Position numbers and translations under genes: made by a program. Source: Acidobacteriaceae bacterium (GTDB lineage: Bacteria > Acidobacteriota > Terriglobia > Bryobacterales > Bryobacteraceae). From it: a stretch of 64,000 bases of DNA. The notes below the pieces were generated by a model. It saw only the letters and a list, made by a program, of their open reading frames with translations. It ran no database searches and was not told where the DNA came from. Below, one piece after another: positions 25,950 through 34,618 of the stretch. Position 1 is the first letter of the stretch, and each line of letters opens with the position of its first letter. Where the stretch lies: assembly GCA_019240475.1 (NCBI GenBank), contig JAFAYI010000004.1, positions 1 through 64,000 of the forward strand. The letters run 5' to 3'.

Positions 25950-26929
25950 CAATAGCCTGCCTTCTTGTCCACCACGTTCAGCAGTGGCTCTCCTCGGACA
26001 TAACGGTTGAAATTGTCGATGAAGCATTGCATGGTCAACTCGAGCCAATCCGGGTTGCGCGTTCGATCCGTGCAATGCGGCGAAATCAGCACATTGTCCA
26101 TCTCCCAAAACGGATGATCCGGCTTCAAAGGCTCTGTCTCGAAAACATCGAGCGCCGCTCCATGCAGGCGCTTTTCCCTCAATGCACGGACCAACGCTTG
26201 TTCATCGATCACCGGACCTCGGCCGACATTGATCACAATCGCCGAACTCTTCATCGCGCCGAACTCCGCGTCTCCGATCATGTGCCTGGTTTCGGGAGTC
26301 AGCGGAGCCGCCAGGAGAACGACGTCACTCAATTCAAGCATCGCCTTGAGCTCGCTTGTAGCAAAAATGCGGTCCGGAATCGGATCGGCTTTCGATAGTT
26401 CCGGTTGACGCCGCGCCGCAAAAATCTTCACTCCCAACGCCTTGGCGAGCACGGCGCATTCCCGGCCGATCTCCCCATAACCGACCACTCCCATCACCTT
26501 GCCGAATACCCAATCGACTGCGAATTCATCCCAACGGTGGGCGCGCTGATTTTCCACCAGCCGCCGAACGCGCTTCGAAAAATACAGCATTCCCATGACG
26601 GCGAACTCCGCCAGAGATCTCTTGAATACGCCGCGAGCGTTTGTCACAGGGACCGGGCTATCGATCAGTTCCGGAAACAGCAGCTTTTCTACGCCTGTCG
26701 CTAAAGAATGCACCCACTCGATGTTCGGTCCGCGCCGCCAAATCTCCTCAAACGGGACGCTTGCACCCGTCAGCCCCGAAAACAAGACGATATCGGACTC
26801 GGGCGCGTGCCGTTCGAGCTCTGCGATATCGTTGCTGACGAAAATATCTGCTGAATCTCGGATCGCATCCAGCTTTCTCAACGCATAGTGATCTGGCGGA
26901 CAAATTACGAGCAAGTTGGGTTTGCCCAT
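25949..26929 (-). CDS. D-isomer-specific 2-hydroxyacid dehydrogenase
   Basis: NAD(P)-dependent D-2-hydroxyacid dehydrogenase, 326 residues. Substrate-binding domain 1-95, Rossmann part with GVVGYGEIGRE, and the catalytic triad Arg in NVGRGPVID, Glu in DVFETEPL and His in SPHCTDRT. It reduces a 2-oxoacid or oxidises the D-hydroxyacid; since the next gene makes 2-oxobutanoate or pyruvate, a linked 2-oxoacid conversion is possible (inference). AAGGA ribosome site; first gene of the unit, behind a terminator-like hairpin. Confidence 0.9.
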   Translation of the reverse strand: MGKPNLLVICPPDHYALRKLDAIRDSADIFVSNDIAELERHAPESDIVLFSGLTGASVPFEEIWRRGPNIEWVHSLATGVEKLLFPELIDSPVPVTNARGVFKRSLAEFAVMGMLYFSKRVRRLVENQRAHRWDEFAVDWVFGKVMGVVGYGEIGRECAVLAKALGVKIFAARRQPELSKADPIPDRIFATSELKAMLELSDVVLLAAPLTPETRHMIGDAEFGAMKSSAIVINVGRGPVIDEQALVRALREKRLHGAALDVFETEPLKPDHPFWEMDNVLISPHCTDRTRNPDWLELTMQCFIDNFNRYVRGEPLLNVVDKKAGY

Positions 26930-26960
26930 CGTATTCCTTAGCCATCTTAAGACGCTTGCG

Positions 26961-27004
26961 AAAAAACGAACCCAATTCGCGGGACGTGCCCCGGATTGGG
27001 TTCG
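26961..27004 (-). terminator. terminator-like hairpin just before the operon start
   Basis: On the minus strand CGAACCCAAT (complement of 26995-27004) and ATTGGGTTCG (complement of 26967-26976) form a 10-bp stem with an 18-base GC-rich loop, followed directly by six T (26961-26966). It is only 31 bases before the dehydrogenase ATG, so a transcript made upstream must pass it. Attenuation is inferred. Confidence 0.55.
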
Positions 27005-27063
27005 AATGGCAAATTGGGTTCGAATCGCAGGTTTGGTTTGAACGGCCGATTGGGTTCGAATGG
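26992..27063. repeat. four tandem 18-bp repeats
   Basis: Four contiguous 18-base units around the core ATTGGGTTCGAATGG (starts 26992, 27010, 27028, 27046); the third is the most diverged. The first unit also supplies one arm of the terminator-like hairpin. They lie between the divergent dehydrogenase and zinc-ribbon genes and could be binding sites for a regulator. Confidence 0.75.
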
Positions 27064-27106
27064 CAAAACGGCCCTAGTTCGTATAAGACCGCCGTAAACT
27101 AAAGAC

Positions 27107-27742
27107 GTGGAGCAACAACGCTGTACCTGCGGGGCCGTTCTTCCAGACGACGCCCGCTTTTGCCACAAATGCGGCAAGCCGCAATACGAGGAGGACATTC
27201 AGCGCCTGGCGGCTCAGGAAGCCGTTCCCGCGCCAGCCCTACCTCCGGAGAAGCCCGTCCGGCCAGGGCCCTCCGGAATCTCGTTCCGGAACTCACGGGC
27301 GGTACTCATTAGCTTGGTCGTGGCCGCGCTTGCCTTCTTTGCCTGGATTCTGGCGATGTTGTTGTGGGCGCCTTTGTTTCCCTTCGTGCTTTGCGGGGCG
27401 GGCTTCGTAGCCGCGCGGATCTATCGAAGCGAAGCCGTTGAGCCGCTGACGCCCGCGGGAGGGGCTCGCCTGGGATGGATGACTGGACTTTGGTTTTTTC
27501 TGATCGTCGCCGTTCTCTGCACGATCGCAGCGATCGCGCTTTCCACTCCTCAAGGCTGGGAGCAGGCCAAGGCGATTTGGGCCCAGTTTCCGGAACTGTC
27601 CAAAGACATGGGAAATCAACACGATGTCCTGACGACGCTTCTCGTCCGGCTGCCTTTCCTGTTCTTCCTTCTAACCCTGCTACCGGGGTTAGGCGGCATG
27701 CTCGGCGCCAGATCGTCCCCGCGCCGGCGGCCTTCGGCATAG
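27107..27742 (+). CDS. zinc-ribbon membrane protein
   Basis: Protein of 211 residues with an N-terminal zinc ribbon (CTCG, then CHKCGK, Cys7-Cys9 and Cys19-Cys22 region), a Pro-rich linker, then four hydrophobic segments (about 68-88, 90-107, 127-147, 185-205). No function is known for this arrangement; a membrane anchor with a regulatory ribbon is usual. The start is a GTG at 27107 without a strong ribosome site. Divergent from the dehydrogenase operon. Confidence 0.65.
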   Translation: MEQQRCTCGAVLPDDARFCHKCGKPQYEEDIQRLAAQEAVPAPALPPEKPVRPGPSGISFRNSRAVLISLVVAALAFFAWILAMLLWAPLFPFVLCGAGFVAARIYRSEAVEPLTPAGGARLGWMTGLWFFLIVAVLCTIAAIALSTPQGWEQAKAIWAQFPELSKDMGNQHDVLTTLLVRLPFLFFLLTLLPGLGGMLGARSSPRRRPSA

Positions 27743-27836
27743 GCGCTTCTGCGCCATTTCGTTTGGCAAATTTCGCCCTTGATCCGGCTTGCGAGCCTCG
27801 CTCGCTTCGCCTGCTACGCTGGAAGTCCGGTACGGA

Positions 27837-28781
27837 ATGAGCAAATCCCTCCTCACGCTGACCGTCAACCCCGCGCTCGACCGGATCGTCACGGTAGACC
27901 GGCTGGTATTCGAGGACCGGGCCTATATCGAATCCACAACGGAAGCCGCAGGTGGACGCGGCATCAACGCCGCCCGCGTCTTGACAACCTTTGGCGCGGC
28001 GGTAACGGCCGTCACTACGTCAGGAGGAGAGACAGGGCGTAAATTCGACGAACATCTCCAGGACGACCAATTCACAAAAGAGATCGTAAAGGTTCGCAAT
28101 AGCATTCGCACGAACCTGACCATCTCCGATCGCCAGGGCCTGTCGGTAAAACTGAATGAACGCGGTCCGGCGTTATCGCAACTGGAGCAGGGACGCATCA
28201 TCAAGGCCGTCGAGAAGCTGCTGCCGAATTGTTCCTGGGCATTGCTGTGCGGAAGCCTGCCGCCGAATGTCGATGCGCGTTTATATACAAAGCTGATCGA
28301 GCTAGCGGCAAAGCACAAAGTGGAAACCCTGCTCGATACCGACGGGGACGCGCTGTTGTACGGGCTCGAAGCCAAGCCGACGATTGTCAAGCCAAACCAG
28401 TCGGAAGCTGAGCGGCTGTTGAACACCGCTCTGATCACGCGGTCGCAATTGATTGAAGCCGTTCAGCGAATCAAAGCCATGGGACCGGCTTCGGTCGTGC
28501 TGTCGTTGGGAAGCCGGGGCGTGATCGCCGCAACGTCCACTGAAGGCATTCTCGAAGTGATCCCGCCCGCCGTTGAAGCGCTCTGCCCTATCGGAGCCGG
28601 TGACGCGATGTCGGCAGCTATCGTGTGGGCGCTGGACCGCCAGCAGCCGTTCTCCGAGGCGTTACGATGGGGCGTCGCGGCGGGAACCGCCTCCTCCAAG
28701 TTGCCTGGGATCACGCTGGCGAATCTGGAGCAGAGCAAAGAGATTTATCCGCAGACGCAAATCACGCGCATTGTGGTCTAA
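27837..28781 (+). CDS. PfkB-family hexose-phosphate kinase (1-phosphofructokinase-like)
   Basis: Ribokinase-fold sugar kinase of 314 residues, closest in style to FruK/LacC/PfkB. It opens LLTLTVNPALDRIV, carries the substrate motif AGGRGINAARVL, and ends with the PfkB signature PIGAGDAMSAAIVWAL containing the catalytic Asp. It phosphorylates a fructose- or tagatose-phosphate with ATP; the substrate is not settled. The ATG at 27837 is preferred over one 16 codons upstream because the PfkB fold begins directly after it. Confidence 0.88.
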   Translation: MSKSLLTLTVNPALDRIVTVDRLVFEDRAYIESTTEAAGGRGINAARVLTTFGAAVTAVTTSGGETGRKFDEHLQDDQFTKEIVKVRNSIRTNLTISDRQGLSVKLNERGPALSQLEQGRIIKAVEKLLPNCSWALLCGSLPPNVDARLYTKLIELAAKHKVETLLDTDGDALLYGLEAKPTIVKPNQSEAERLLNTALITRSQLIEAVQRIKAMGPASVVLSLGSRGVIAATSTEGILEVIPPAVEALCPIGAGDAMSAAIVWALDRQQPFSEALRWGVAAGTASSKLPGITLANLEQSKEIYPQTQITRIVV

Positions 28782-28790
28782 GCTTACAAC

Positions 28791-29507
28791 TTAATCGTAC
28801 TTTTCGTAGATAATCTGCTTGCGATCGAAGCCCCGGCGCTTGAGTTCCGCGCGCAGGTCGTCGACCATTTCTCTCAACCCGCAGACGTAAACGTCAATCG
28901 TGCTCTGGTCTTCATAGCTCTTCATGGCAAGCGCTTCGTCCAAGTGCGCCTGCACGCGGCCGGTCAACCCTTCCCAACCGCCGGTAGGACGAGTGACGGT
29001 GGGCAGGAAACGGAAGCTCGCGTACTTCCGCTGCAGTTCCTCGAACTGCTCGCGATAGAGCAAACCCCGTTCGTAGCGAACACCGAACAGCAGCGTGATG
29101 TGGGGCTGAGTCTTGGGCAGATAGTCCAGCAGCATGGACCGGAAGGGCGCGATGCCGGTGCCCGTCGCGATGAAGACCGCTCGACGTCCAGGATGGCGGA
29201 GCGTGAAGTATCCCAGAGGCTCGCCCATTTCCACTTCATCGCCCGGCTTCAACGTAAAAAGGTAAGGAGAAACAATTCCGTCCTGAACGCGGTTCAGGCA
29301 CAATTCGAAGCGATTGCCATCGCGCGGCGAGGCGATGGAATAAGCGCGCGTAATCTCCTTGCCATGATCCCGTTCGACGACGGAGACGAACTGGCCAGGA
29401 GTGAAATGAAAGGTCTGTACGCCCGGCACCTCGAACTCGAAGTGGTGCACCTCCGGCGCGAGTTCCCGCTGGGCAATGAGCCTGGCCTTCAATGTTGTCA
29501 AACCCAA
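28791..29507 (-). CDS. ferredoxin-NADP reductase-like flavoprotein
   Basis: FAD/NAD(P)-binding oxidoreductase of 238 residues in the ferredoxin reductase superfamily. The FAD domain has FTPGQFVSVV and RAYSIAS; the NAD domain has ATGTGIAPFRSML, VYVCG and a C-terminal EKYD. It transfers electrons between NAD(P)H and a small carrier not encoded here; no iron-sulfur domain is fused. TTG start with AGGAG ribosome site. Next to the Cys-rich gene upstream with a seven-base gap. Confidence 0.85.
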   Translation of the reverse strand: MGLTTLKARLIAQRELAPEVHHFEFEVPGVQTFHFTPGQFVSVVERDHGKEITRAYSIASPRDGNRFELCLNRVQDGIVSPYLFTLKPGDEVEMGEPLGYFTLRHPGRRAVFIATGTGIAPFRSMLLDYLPKTQPHITLLFGVRYERGLLYREQFEELQRKYASFRFLPTVTRPTGGWEGLTGRVQAHLDEALAMKSYEDQSTIDVYVCGLREMVDDLRAELKRRGFDRKQIIYEKYD

Positions 29508-29514
29508 CTGCTCC

Positions 29515-30156
29515 TCAGATTATGATGCTCGGGGCGCGCTCTTCGACGCGCTGCTCGGGCGTCATGTGCCGCAATAGATCCAGGTACATGCGCCCGCGCG
29601 GCCGTCCGTTTGAATTCTGCTGACCCAATCTGTGCAAGAACACAAGAACCTTTAAGACGTCAGAATTTCGCACCGGCGACAAGGCCTCTCGTTCGACACG
29701 CAGCTTCTGGTACTCCGCAAGGGATGCGGTGAAAGCCCGCTGGATCGCAGCGGCCACGGTATTTTCCGCGCGAGTTTCGTACAGCAATCCGGAGTCGAGC
29801 GTTCGATGCGTCTGAATAGACGCCTCTAGCGCGGTTAGCGCGTCCGCATCGATCGCGCCCGGGGTTCGAATGGCCGCTTGCACCAGCGAGTAGATGCAGA
29901 ACAACACCAGCTCCTCACGGCTCCGCAGGAACTCTTCGTCCACGGCAACATCCTGGTTCGCGAGTTGCTTGTCGGAGATGGGGATGGGCCGCTCGCGCCG
30001 GTGCGCTTCCTGCAGGTATTCGCATTCCAGTGGGCACGAGAGCGACACTTCGCGTTCAGTCCCGCAACAAATCGTACAAATGTCGCCCTGCACCGCCGGG
30101 CAGGCGCGTTTAGCCCGGCGTTTGCCACAGATCTTGCAGAGAATCGCTTCCGTCAT
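29515..30156 (-). CDS. conserved Cys-rich (zinc-binding) protein of unknown function
   Basis: Protein of 213 residues. The first 45 residues carry eight cysteines in the pattern C7-x2-C10, C19, C27-x2-C30-C31, C41-x3-C45, suited to two zinc sites; a CCGTERE stretch and CPLECEYL are prominent. The rest is mainly helical without a recognised domain. I cannot assign a function. It is probably co-transcribed with the flavoprotein that follows, which suggests a redox or regulatory tie (inference). Confidence 0.6.
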   Translation of the reverse strand: MTEAILCKICGKRRAKRACPAVQGDICTICCGTEREVSLSCPLECEYLQEAHRRERPIPISDKQLANQDVAVDEEFLRSREELVLFCIYSLVQAAIRTPGAIDADALTALEASIQTHRTLDSGLLYETRAENTVAAAIQRAFTASLAEYQKLRVEREALSPVRNSDVLKVLVFLHRLGQQNSNGRPRGRMYLDLLRHMTPEQRVEERAPSIII

Positions 30157-30234
30157 CGGCTACAGGTATTATCGAACCCGCGCTCAAGAACCACCGGCCA
30201 AGTGCGATAAAATTCCGAGCGACGAGGTCTTTGG

Positions 30235-30462
30235 ATGCCGAATACCATTGTTGGCGGATCGCCAGAGGTCCGGGAAGAAATCGAACGAGCGCTCGCGGTC
30301 TTGAAGAAGGATAGATACAAAGTGGACGTGCAAGAAGACGGATCCGCCGATTTATCCATCCGATTCGAGTTCGGAGCAAACGATCAGACTCTTAAGTTCA
30401 AGAAGGACGAGCAGGGCAAAGGCAAGATCGAGAAGAAGATCGTCGACGATTTAGACATTTGA
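30235..30462 (+). CDS. small charged hypothetical protein
   Basis: 75 residues, rich in Lys, Asp and Glu, no membrane segment; the middle alternates as in a small beta-sheet (VDVQEDGSADLSIRFEFG). A GAGG ribosome site lies about eight bases before the ATG. Its end overlaps the end of the converging holA by 12 bases. Not recognised; coding is supported by the ribosome site and by codon use, not by a family. Confidence 0.5.
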   Translation: MPNTIVGGSPEVREEIERALAVLKKDRYKVDVQEDGSADLSIRFEFGANDQTLKFKKDEQGKGKIEKKIVDDLDI

Positions 30463-31536
30463 AGCCGAGGCTGCGGTAAGGGCGAGCACCAGCCCCTCCA
30501 TCACAAGCCGGTCGTCTTTGTAGCCTTCCCGGAACTTCTTGTCGGTCTGGTAGATGAGCCGGACGGCAGCCGCAAGACGATCCTGCGTGAACACAGCGGC
30601 AGTAGAGACGATCTGTTCGGCGCGCTCGCGCCAGATGCGAACGTTTATCCTCGCAAAGAAGGTCTGTGCCTGCTGGGCCGATGTGACACGCGCCTCCTTG
30701 GCGGCGAGCGCGAGACGAAATTGCGTATTCAAAAAAGTGAGGGCGAGAGGCATATACTCGCCTTCGCGAAACAAGATGTCGAGCGACTGCAACGCGGCAG
30801 CGCGATCCCCTCGGCCGAGCGCGTTCACCAGGTTGAATATGGTGCTGTGCGAGGCGTTCGGAACCAGGAGCCGGACATCGTCCGAGGTTATGCTCCGGTC
30901 CGGCCCGACGAAGAGAGAAAGTTTCTCGATTTCGGCTACGAGGCGGCTGGCATCGCCTGCGACCGCGTCCAGCAATAAAGCCAGTTCAGCGCCCGCCAAC
31001 TTCAGGCCGTGCTGTTTGACAAGCTGCTGGGCTAGAAATCGGCTCGATTCGGGAGTATAGTGCCGGAACTCGACGGTGGGGAGGTCGGCGTAGAACTTCT
31101 GCACGCGCTCAACCTTGGCCCGATCATCGCCCGCGAAGTCATAGCGGCTGCATTCAAAAACCAATACAGTGCCTGGGCTAGGGGATTCAAGATAGACGGC
31201 AAGTTCGAATCTGGCGGGTTTCGCGGCGGGATCGCCGGCGTCCGCTGCTTCGGCGAGCCGTCTCGGTAGGGCGAGCTCCGCGCTAGAGACCCAGATAACG
31301 CGATCTGTGGCGAACAGGGAGAGTGAGCGGGCATCGTCGAAAACTTCCGACACCGTGGCGTTCTCCAGATCCGTGTGTGTAAAGCCATCGATGCGGAGGT
31401 CGCCGGGCGATATGCGATCGAGCAGCGCATTTTTACAGAGCCGCCGTTGATAGGCTTCCTGTCCGAGGAACAGGTACGCCGGCGCTGGAGGCTGTTTAGC
31501 GATCCGCGCGATGAACTGCTCAGGGGTGAGAGTCAT
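30451..31536 (-). CDS. holA: DNA polymerase III subunit delta
   Basis: Clamp-loader delta subunit, 361 residues, which opens the sliding clamp. It shows AYLFLGQEAYQRRLCKNALL at the N-terminus, and LFVGPDRSITSDDVRLLV and the helical collar domain at the C-terminus, the HolA layout. Only nine bases from lptE, as in many bacteria where lptE and holA are adjacent, which supports both calls. Last gene of the envelope operon. Confidence 0.9.
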   Translation of the reverse strand: MTLTPEQFIARIAKQPPAPAYLFLGQEAYQRRLCKNALLDRISPGDLRIDGFTHTDLENATVSEVFDDARSLSLFATDRVIWVSSAELALPRRLAEAADAGDPAAKPARFELAVYLESPSPGTVLVFECSRYDFAGDDRAKVERVQKFYADLPTVEFRHYTPESSRFLAQQLVKQHGLKLAGAELALLLDAVAGDASRLVAEIEKLSLFVGPDRSITSDDVRLLVPNASHSTIFNLVNALGRGDRAAALQSLDILFREGEYMPLALTFLNTQFRLALAAKEARVTSAQQAQTFFARINVRIWRERAEQIVSTAAVFTQDRLAAAVRLIYQTDKKFREGYKDDRLVMEGLVLALTAASASNV

Positions 31537-31544
31537 GGAACGGG

Positions 31545-32072
31545 TTAAAAGTTTTCGACAACCGCGCTTACGATGTCGCGCGCGATATCGCGGCTCAGGC
31601 GATCGAAGGCGGGATCGCTTTCATCGAAAAATTGATGCGGATCGACCGGGATTTCATAACTCTGCCGCGCGATCATATTCGGGCGAGAGTAGAGAACCTT
31701 TCCGGTTTTTTGTTCGATCAGGTTAATGGTGAGCGAAACCGTGACCTGAACGCTGGTGGCTTTGCCGGAAGTTGGATCGAACACCGTCGGGAAGGCCGTG
31801 ACCGTGTTGACGCTGCCTCTCAAGAGAGCGTCCGCCTGGTTTGGATCGTTAACGATCCGAAAGCGGGTGCGGGCAAGGAACTCGCGGCCCATTTGTTTCG
31901 GTAGGACATCCACCAATTTATAACGGGTCGTGAAGGTTGTGAATGAAGGGATATAGATGGTTTGAATGCTTTTGGGCACCAAGTCGGCGCGGCCGCTCAC
32001 GTGATATCCGCAGCAGGAGAGAACAAGGGAAACCACGCCGAGGGCCGGGAGAACGCGAAGTTTCTTGCTCAC
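31545..32072 (-). CDS. lptE: LptE-like LPS-assembly lipoprotein
   Basis: Outer-membrane lipoprotein of 175 residues with a lipobox VLSC (Cys20) after a hydrophobic signal. Its family segment CGYHVSGRADLVPKSIQTI is followed by two alternating alpha/beta units. LptE plugs LptD and delivers lipopolysaccharide to the cell surface. GTG start overlapping the preceding stop by four bases (GTGA). It lies directly before holA as usual. Confidence 0.85.
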   Translation of the reverse strand: MSKKLRVLPALGVVSLVLSCCGYHVSGRADLVPKSIQTIYIPSFTTFTTRYKLVDVLPKQMGREFLARTRFRIVNDPNQADALLRGSVNTVTAFPTVFDPTSGKATSVQVTVSLTINLIEQKTGKVLYSRPNMIARQSYEIPVDPHQFFDESDPAFDRLSRDIARDIVSAVVENF

Positions 32073-33097
32073 TGAGATTTTGGGTCCAGTCCTGTAATCA
32101 GATCAGCCGCCGCGTCTGCCCGCAGGCGCAAGTTGTCTCCAACGACCCAGAGCCAGACCGCGCGCCGATTGTTGGAGTCCTGGCGAATGTCTCCGGCGAG
32201 CAATCCGCTCTGGCTTGCGACAGCGACGTTATCGGGCGCTTCCTGATCCTGGCCGCGCACTTCAATCTGAGCGGATGCGAGAGCCTCTCCAACCTCATTC
32301 GCGGTAACCTCGCCATCGAAAGCCACCCAAAGCGAAAGGCCGTAGCCGTGAAATACGGGAGATTGGATAAGCCGCAGGGACGGCATGGGCGGCGCGGCGG
32401 CTGCATATCGACTTAGCAGAGTGGCGGTATGGCGTTCAATGCGCTGCTCAATGGCGAGGAGCTTTTCAGGAGCTTTTTCCCCGTATTGGGGAAGCATGTT
32501 GAAGCCCAACTGCGCGTCGAATATTTTCTTTTCGAGCGCCTTAAACGCGAGCAGGGCGGTGATCTGCTGATGAAGCTCAGAGGCGCCGCGCTTGCCGCGC
32601 TCGCTCGCGGGCTCGAAGATATTCACTACGGCTTTCTGAACGGTCTTGAAGCGGGCCAGCCGAATAAGAACCAGCGCGAGCGCGGCCGCGGCAGGATGGG
32701 CAATGACGAAAAGCCAGCCGGGGTGGGACTCCTCGGGGTTGAGCAGAGGCGAGACGATGCGCGCTTCCGGTTGCATCTCGAGGTTCGAGGTGCAATCGAT
32801 GAGCGGAAGCCGGCCATCCGCCGCTTTCACCAGGTTGTACGCCTTCATCGCGCCGTCCGGCGAGCCAGCGACGATCAAGGCAGACTGACCTTTCAGCGAA
32901 GAAGCGTCCAGAGCATCGAGATAAACCGCTTCGCCCTCTTGTTCGGCGAAGCTGCCTTCCCCGCTCGAAGCATAAGCCGTTATCACCGTCCCAGTTTTTC
33001 GATCCGAGAGCACTTCTCGCACCTCGCGTCCGAGGAGGGTATCAGCGCCTACGATAGAAACGCCGCGGGAATTCGGGGCGGGAGAAGGTTTAGCCAA
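32069..33097 (-). CDS. aspartate-semialdehyde-dehydrogenase-like protein without catalytic residues
   Basis: About 342 residues in the Asd/ArgC fold: N-terminal Rossmann part (VSIVGADTLLGREV) and a C-terminal dimerisation domain (FNMLPQYGEKAPEKLL). In working enzymes the active Cys stands in an NPNCST-like segment; here it reads HPAAAA, so Cys is Ala (about residue 137). The binding Arg and catalytic His in the RVP...GHS segment read QSP...GYG. A dehydrogenase role is therefore unlikely; a structural or regulatory one is inferred. Start: TTG at 33097, overlapping the pssA stop, with GGAG upstream; other starts lie deeper in pssA. Embedded between phospholipid and LPS genes. Confidence 0.75.
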   Translation of the reverse strand: MAKPSPAPNSRGVSIVGADTLLGREVREVLSDRKTGTVITAYASSGEGSFAEQEGEAVYLDALDASSLKGQSALIVAGSPDGAMKAYNLVKAADGRLPLIDCTSNLEMQPEARIVSPLLNPEESHPGWLFVIAHPAAAALALVLIRLARFKTVQKAVVNIFEPASERGKRGASELHQQITALLAFKALEKKIFDAQLGFNMLPQYGEKAPEKLLAIEQRIERHTATLLSRYAAAAPPMPSLRLIQSPVFHGYGLSLWVAFDGEVTANEVGEALASAQIEVRGQDQEAPDNVAVASQSGLLAGDIRQDSNNRRAVWLWVVGDNLRLRADAAADLITGLDPKSQ

Positions 33098-33950
33098 CGG
33101 AGTGCTCCACTGCGACGGCAGGGGATCGGGATTTCTTATGCCTGCGCACGAACGCCACAATTCGTATCGCGATTCCCGATACGACGTAAGCGGAGGCGGC
33201 GGCGAGAAGCACAGGCTGCGGCCACTCCCAGATAAGAAAGGCGATTCCTCCGATGATCAAAACGATGAGAGGCGTATGCGGCTTTGAGACGGCCACCTGT
33301 TTAAAGCTTGGATAGCGCCACGTGCTAACCATCAGGGCGCCAACAATTCCAACCGCAACGAGCCAAGCCACGGAGCCGCTGAAGGAACGCACGGGCGAAT
33401 CGTCCATGAACACGACCGCGGCAATGAACCCCGCGCCGGCGGGAATGGGCATGCCGACGAAATACTTGCGGTCGGCTCGGCCCTGACTTTTCGGGGGAGG
33501 GCTTGCCTGCACGTTGAAACGCGCAAGCCTAACGGCGCCGCAGAGCAGATAGAAAAATGCGACGAGATAGCCGGCGCGAGAGAGATTGCTTTGCAGATCG
33601 CTGCGGCCGACCGTGAATAACACGCCCCAGACGAAGGCCAGAACGGCGGGCGCGATGCCGAAGGTGATGACATCGGCGAGAGAATCCAGCTCCCGGCCGA
33701 AGTCGCTCGTCGTATTCGTCATGCGAGCGATGCGCCCGTCCAATCCGTCTAGAAAGACGGCCCAGCCGAGAGCCTTGGCGGCAAGGCTGAAATGCGAATT
33801 CGAATTGTAATCGCCAGCGCCGACCTGTAAGGCGCCTTCGAAGGCTTGTACAATGGCAACGAAGCCGAGGAAGATGTTGCCGCTGGTGAAGAGGGTTGGT
33901 AAAGCATAGGCTGCGCGACGTGGCGGTTTGCCGGGCGATTGCGGACCCAT
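33090..33950 (-). CDS. pssA: CDP-diacylglycerol-serine O-phosphatidyltransferase
   Basis: Membrane phosphatidylserine synthase, 286 residues, with about seven membrane segments. The CDP-alcohol phosphotransferase signature reads DGLDGRIAR...GRELDSLAD with all four acidic residues in the right spacing. It makes phosphatidylserine from CDP-diacylglycerol and serine; the decarboxylase gene just upstream completes phosphatidylethanolamine synthesis. ATG at 33950 with AGGAACG ribosome site, 17 bases after psd. Confidence 0.93.
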   Translation of the reverse strand: MGPQSPGKPPRRAAYALPTLFTSGNIFLGFVAIVQAFEGALQVGAGDYNSNSHFSLAAKALGWAVFLDGLDGRIARMTNTTSDFGRELDSLADVITFGIAPAVLAFVWGVLFTVGRSDLQSNLSRAGYLVAFFYLLCGAVRLARFNVQASPPPKSQGRADRKYFVGMPIPAGAGFIAAVVFMDDSPVRSFSGSVAWLVAVGIVGALMVSTWRYPSFKQVAVSKPHTPLIVLIIGGIAFLIWEWPQPVLLAAASAYVVSGIAIRIVAFVRRHKKSRSPAVAVEHSVG

Positions 33951-33967
33951 AATGCGTTCCTGAAGGG

Positions 33968-34591
33968 TCAGACCGCCTCCTGGGGCGAGCGCGGCGTGGC
34001 GAGAATACTGGCGCCGGCGGAGACCTTGTCGCCGGTCTTGACCTGGGTGGTCCATTCCGGACCGAAGAGGACGTCTACCCGGGAGCCGAATTTTATGTAG
34101 CCGATTCGCTCGGCGGGCGCGAGAACGTCGCCTGCGTGCTTGTAGCAGACGATTCGGCGAGCAATCAGGCCCGCAATCTGGCGGCAAACGACTCGCGTTC
34201 CGCGGCCTTCAACAATTAAAGTATTTTGCTCGTTTTCAGCAGAAGCAGCTTCCTGACTTGCGACCAGAAACTTGCCCTTGCTATAGACGACCTCCGTGAT
34301 CTTGCCGGGAATGGGCGTACGATTCACGTGGACATTGAAGATGTTCAGGAAGATGCTAATGCGCGTTTCGCCGGAAGGGAGGGCGCAAACAGCAACGACT
34401 TTGCCGTCGGCTGGAGCCACCATGACGTCGGGCGATGGGGCGACGCGATCGGGATCGCGGAAGAAGTAGAGGCAGTATACGGCCAGAATATAGAGCGGAA
34501 CGCCGGACCAGGGGTTGACCAAATAAGACAACGCTACTCCGGCCAAGGCTAAGCCGCAAGAATAATAGATTCCGTCGGATACGACCCGCAA
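33968..34591 (-). CDS. psd: phosphatidylserine decarboxylase proenzyme
   Basis: Short-type phosphatidylserine decarboxylase, 207 residues, with two N-terminal membrane segments (about 8-45). Family motifs: FFRDPDR, APADGKVV, FLNIFNVHVNR and the self-cleavage site in KFGSRVDV, where the Ser becomes the pyruvoyl group. It turns phosphatidylserine into phosphatidylethanolamine. The start is a TTG, since no ATG or GTG is available nearby. First gene of the operon. Confidence 0.93.
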   Translation of the reverse strand: MRVVSDGIYYSCGLALAGVALSYLVNPWSGVPLYILAVYCLYFFRDPDRVAPSPDVMVAPADGKVVAVCALPSGETRISIFLNIFNVHVNRTPIPGKITEVVYSKGKFLVASQEAASAENEQNTLIVEGRGTRVVCRQIAGLIARRIVCYKHAGDVLAPAERIGYIKFGSRVDVLFGPEWTTQVKTGDKVSAGASILATPRSPQEAV

Positions 34592-34618
34592 GTTACCAGT
34601 TTCTCACGAGCGTGGAGT

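Noticed and set aside
26992..27063. Repeats containing GGTTCGAAT, like a tRNA T loop
   Set aside because: No acceptor or anticodon arms fit around any unit; only the short T-loop-like string matches.
26992..27063. CRISPR array
   Set aside because: Units are contiguous without spacers and are degenerate; no cas genes in the window.
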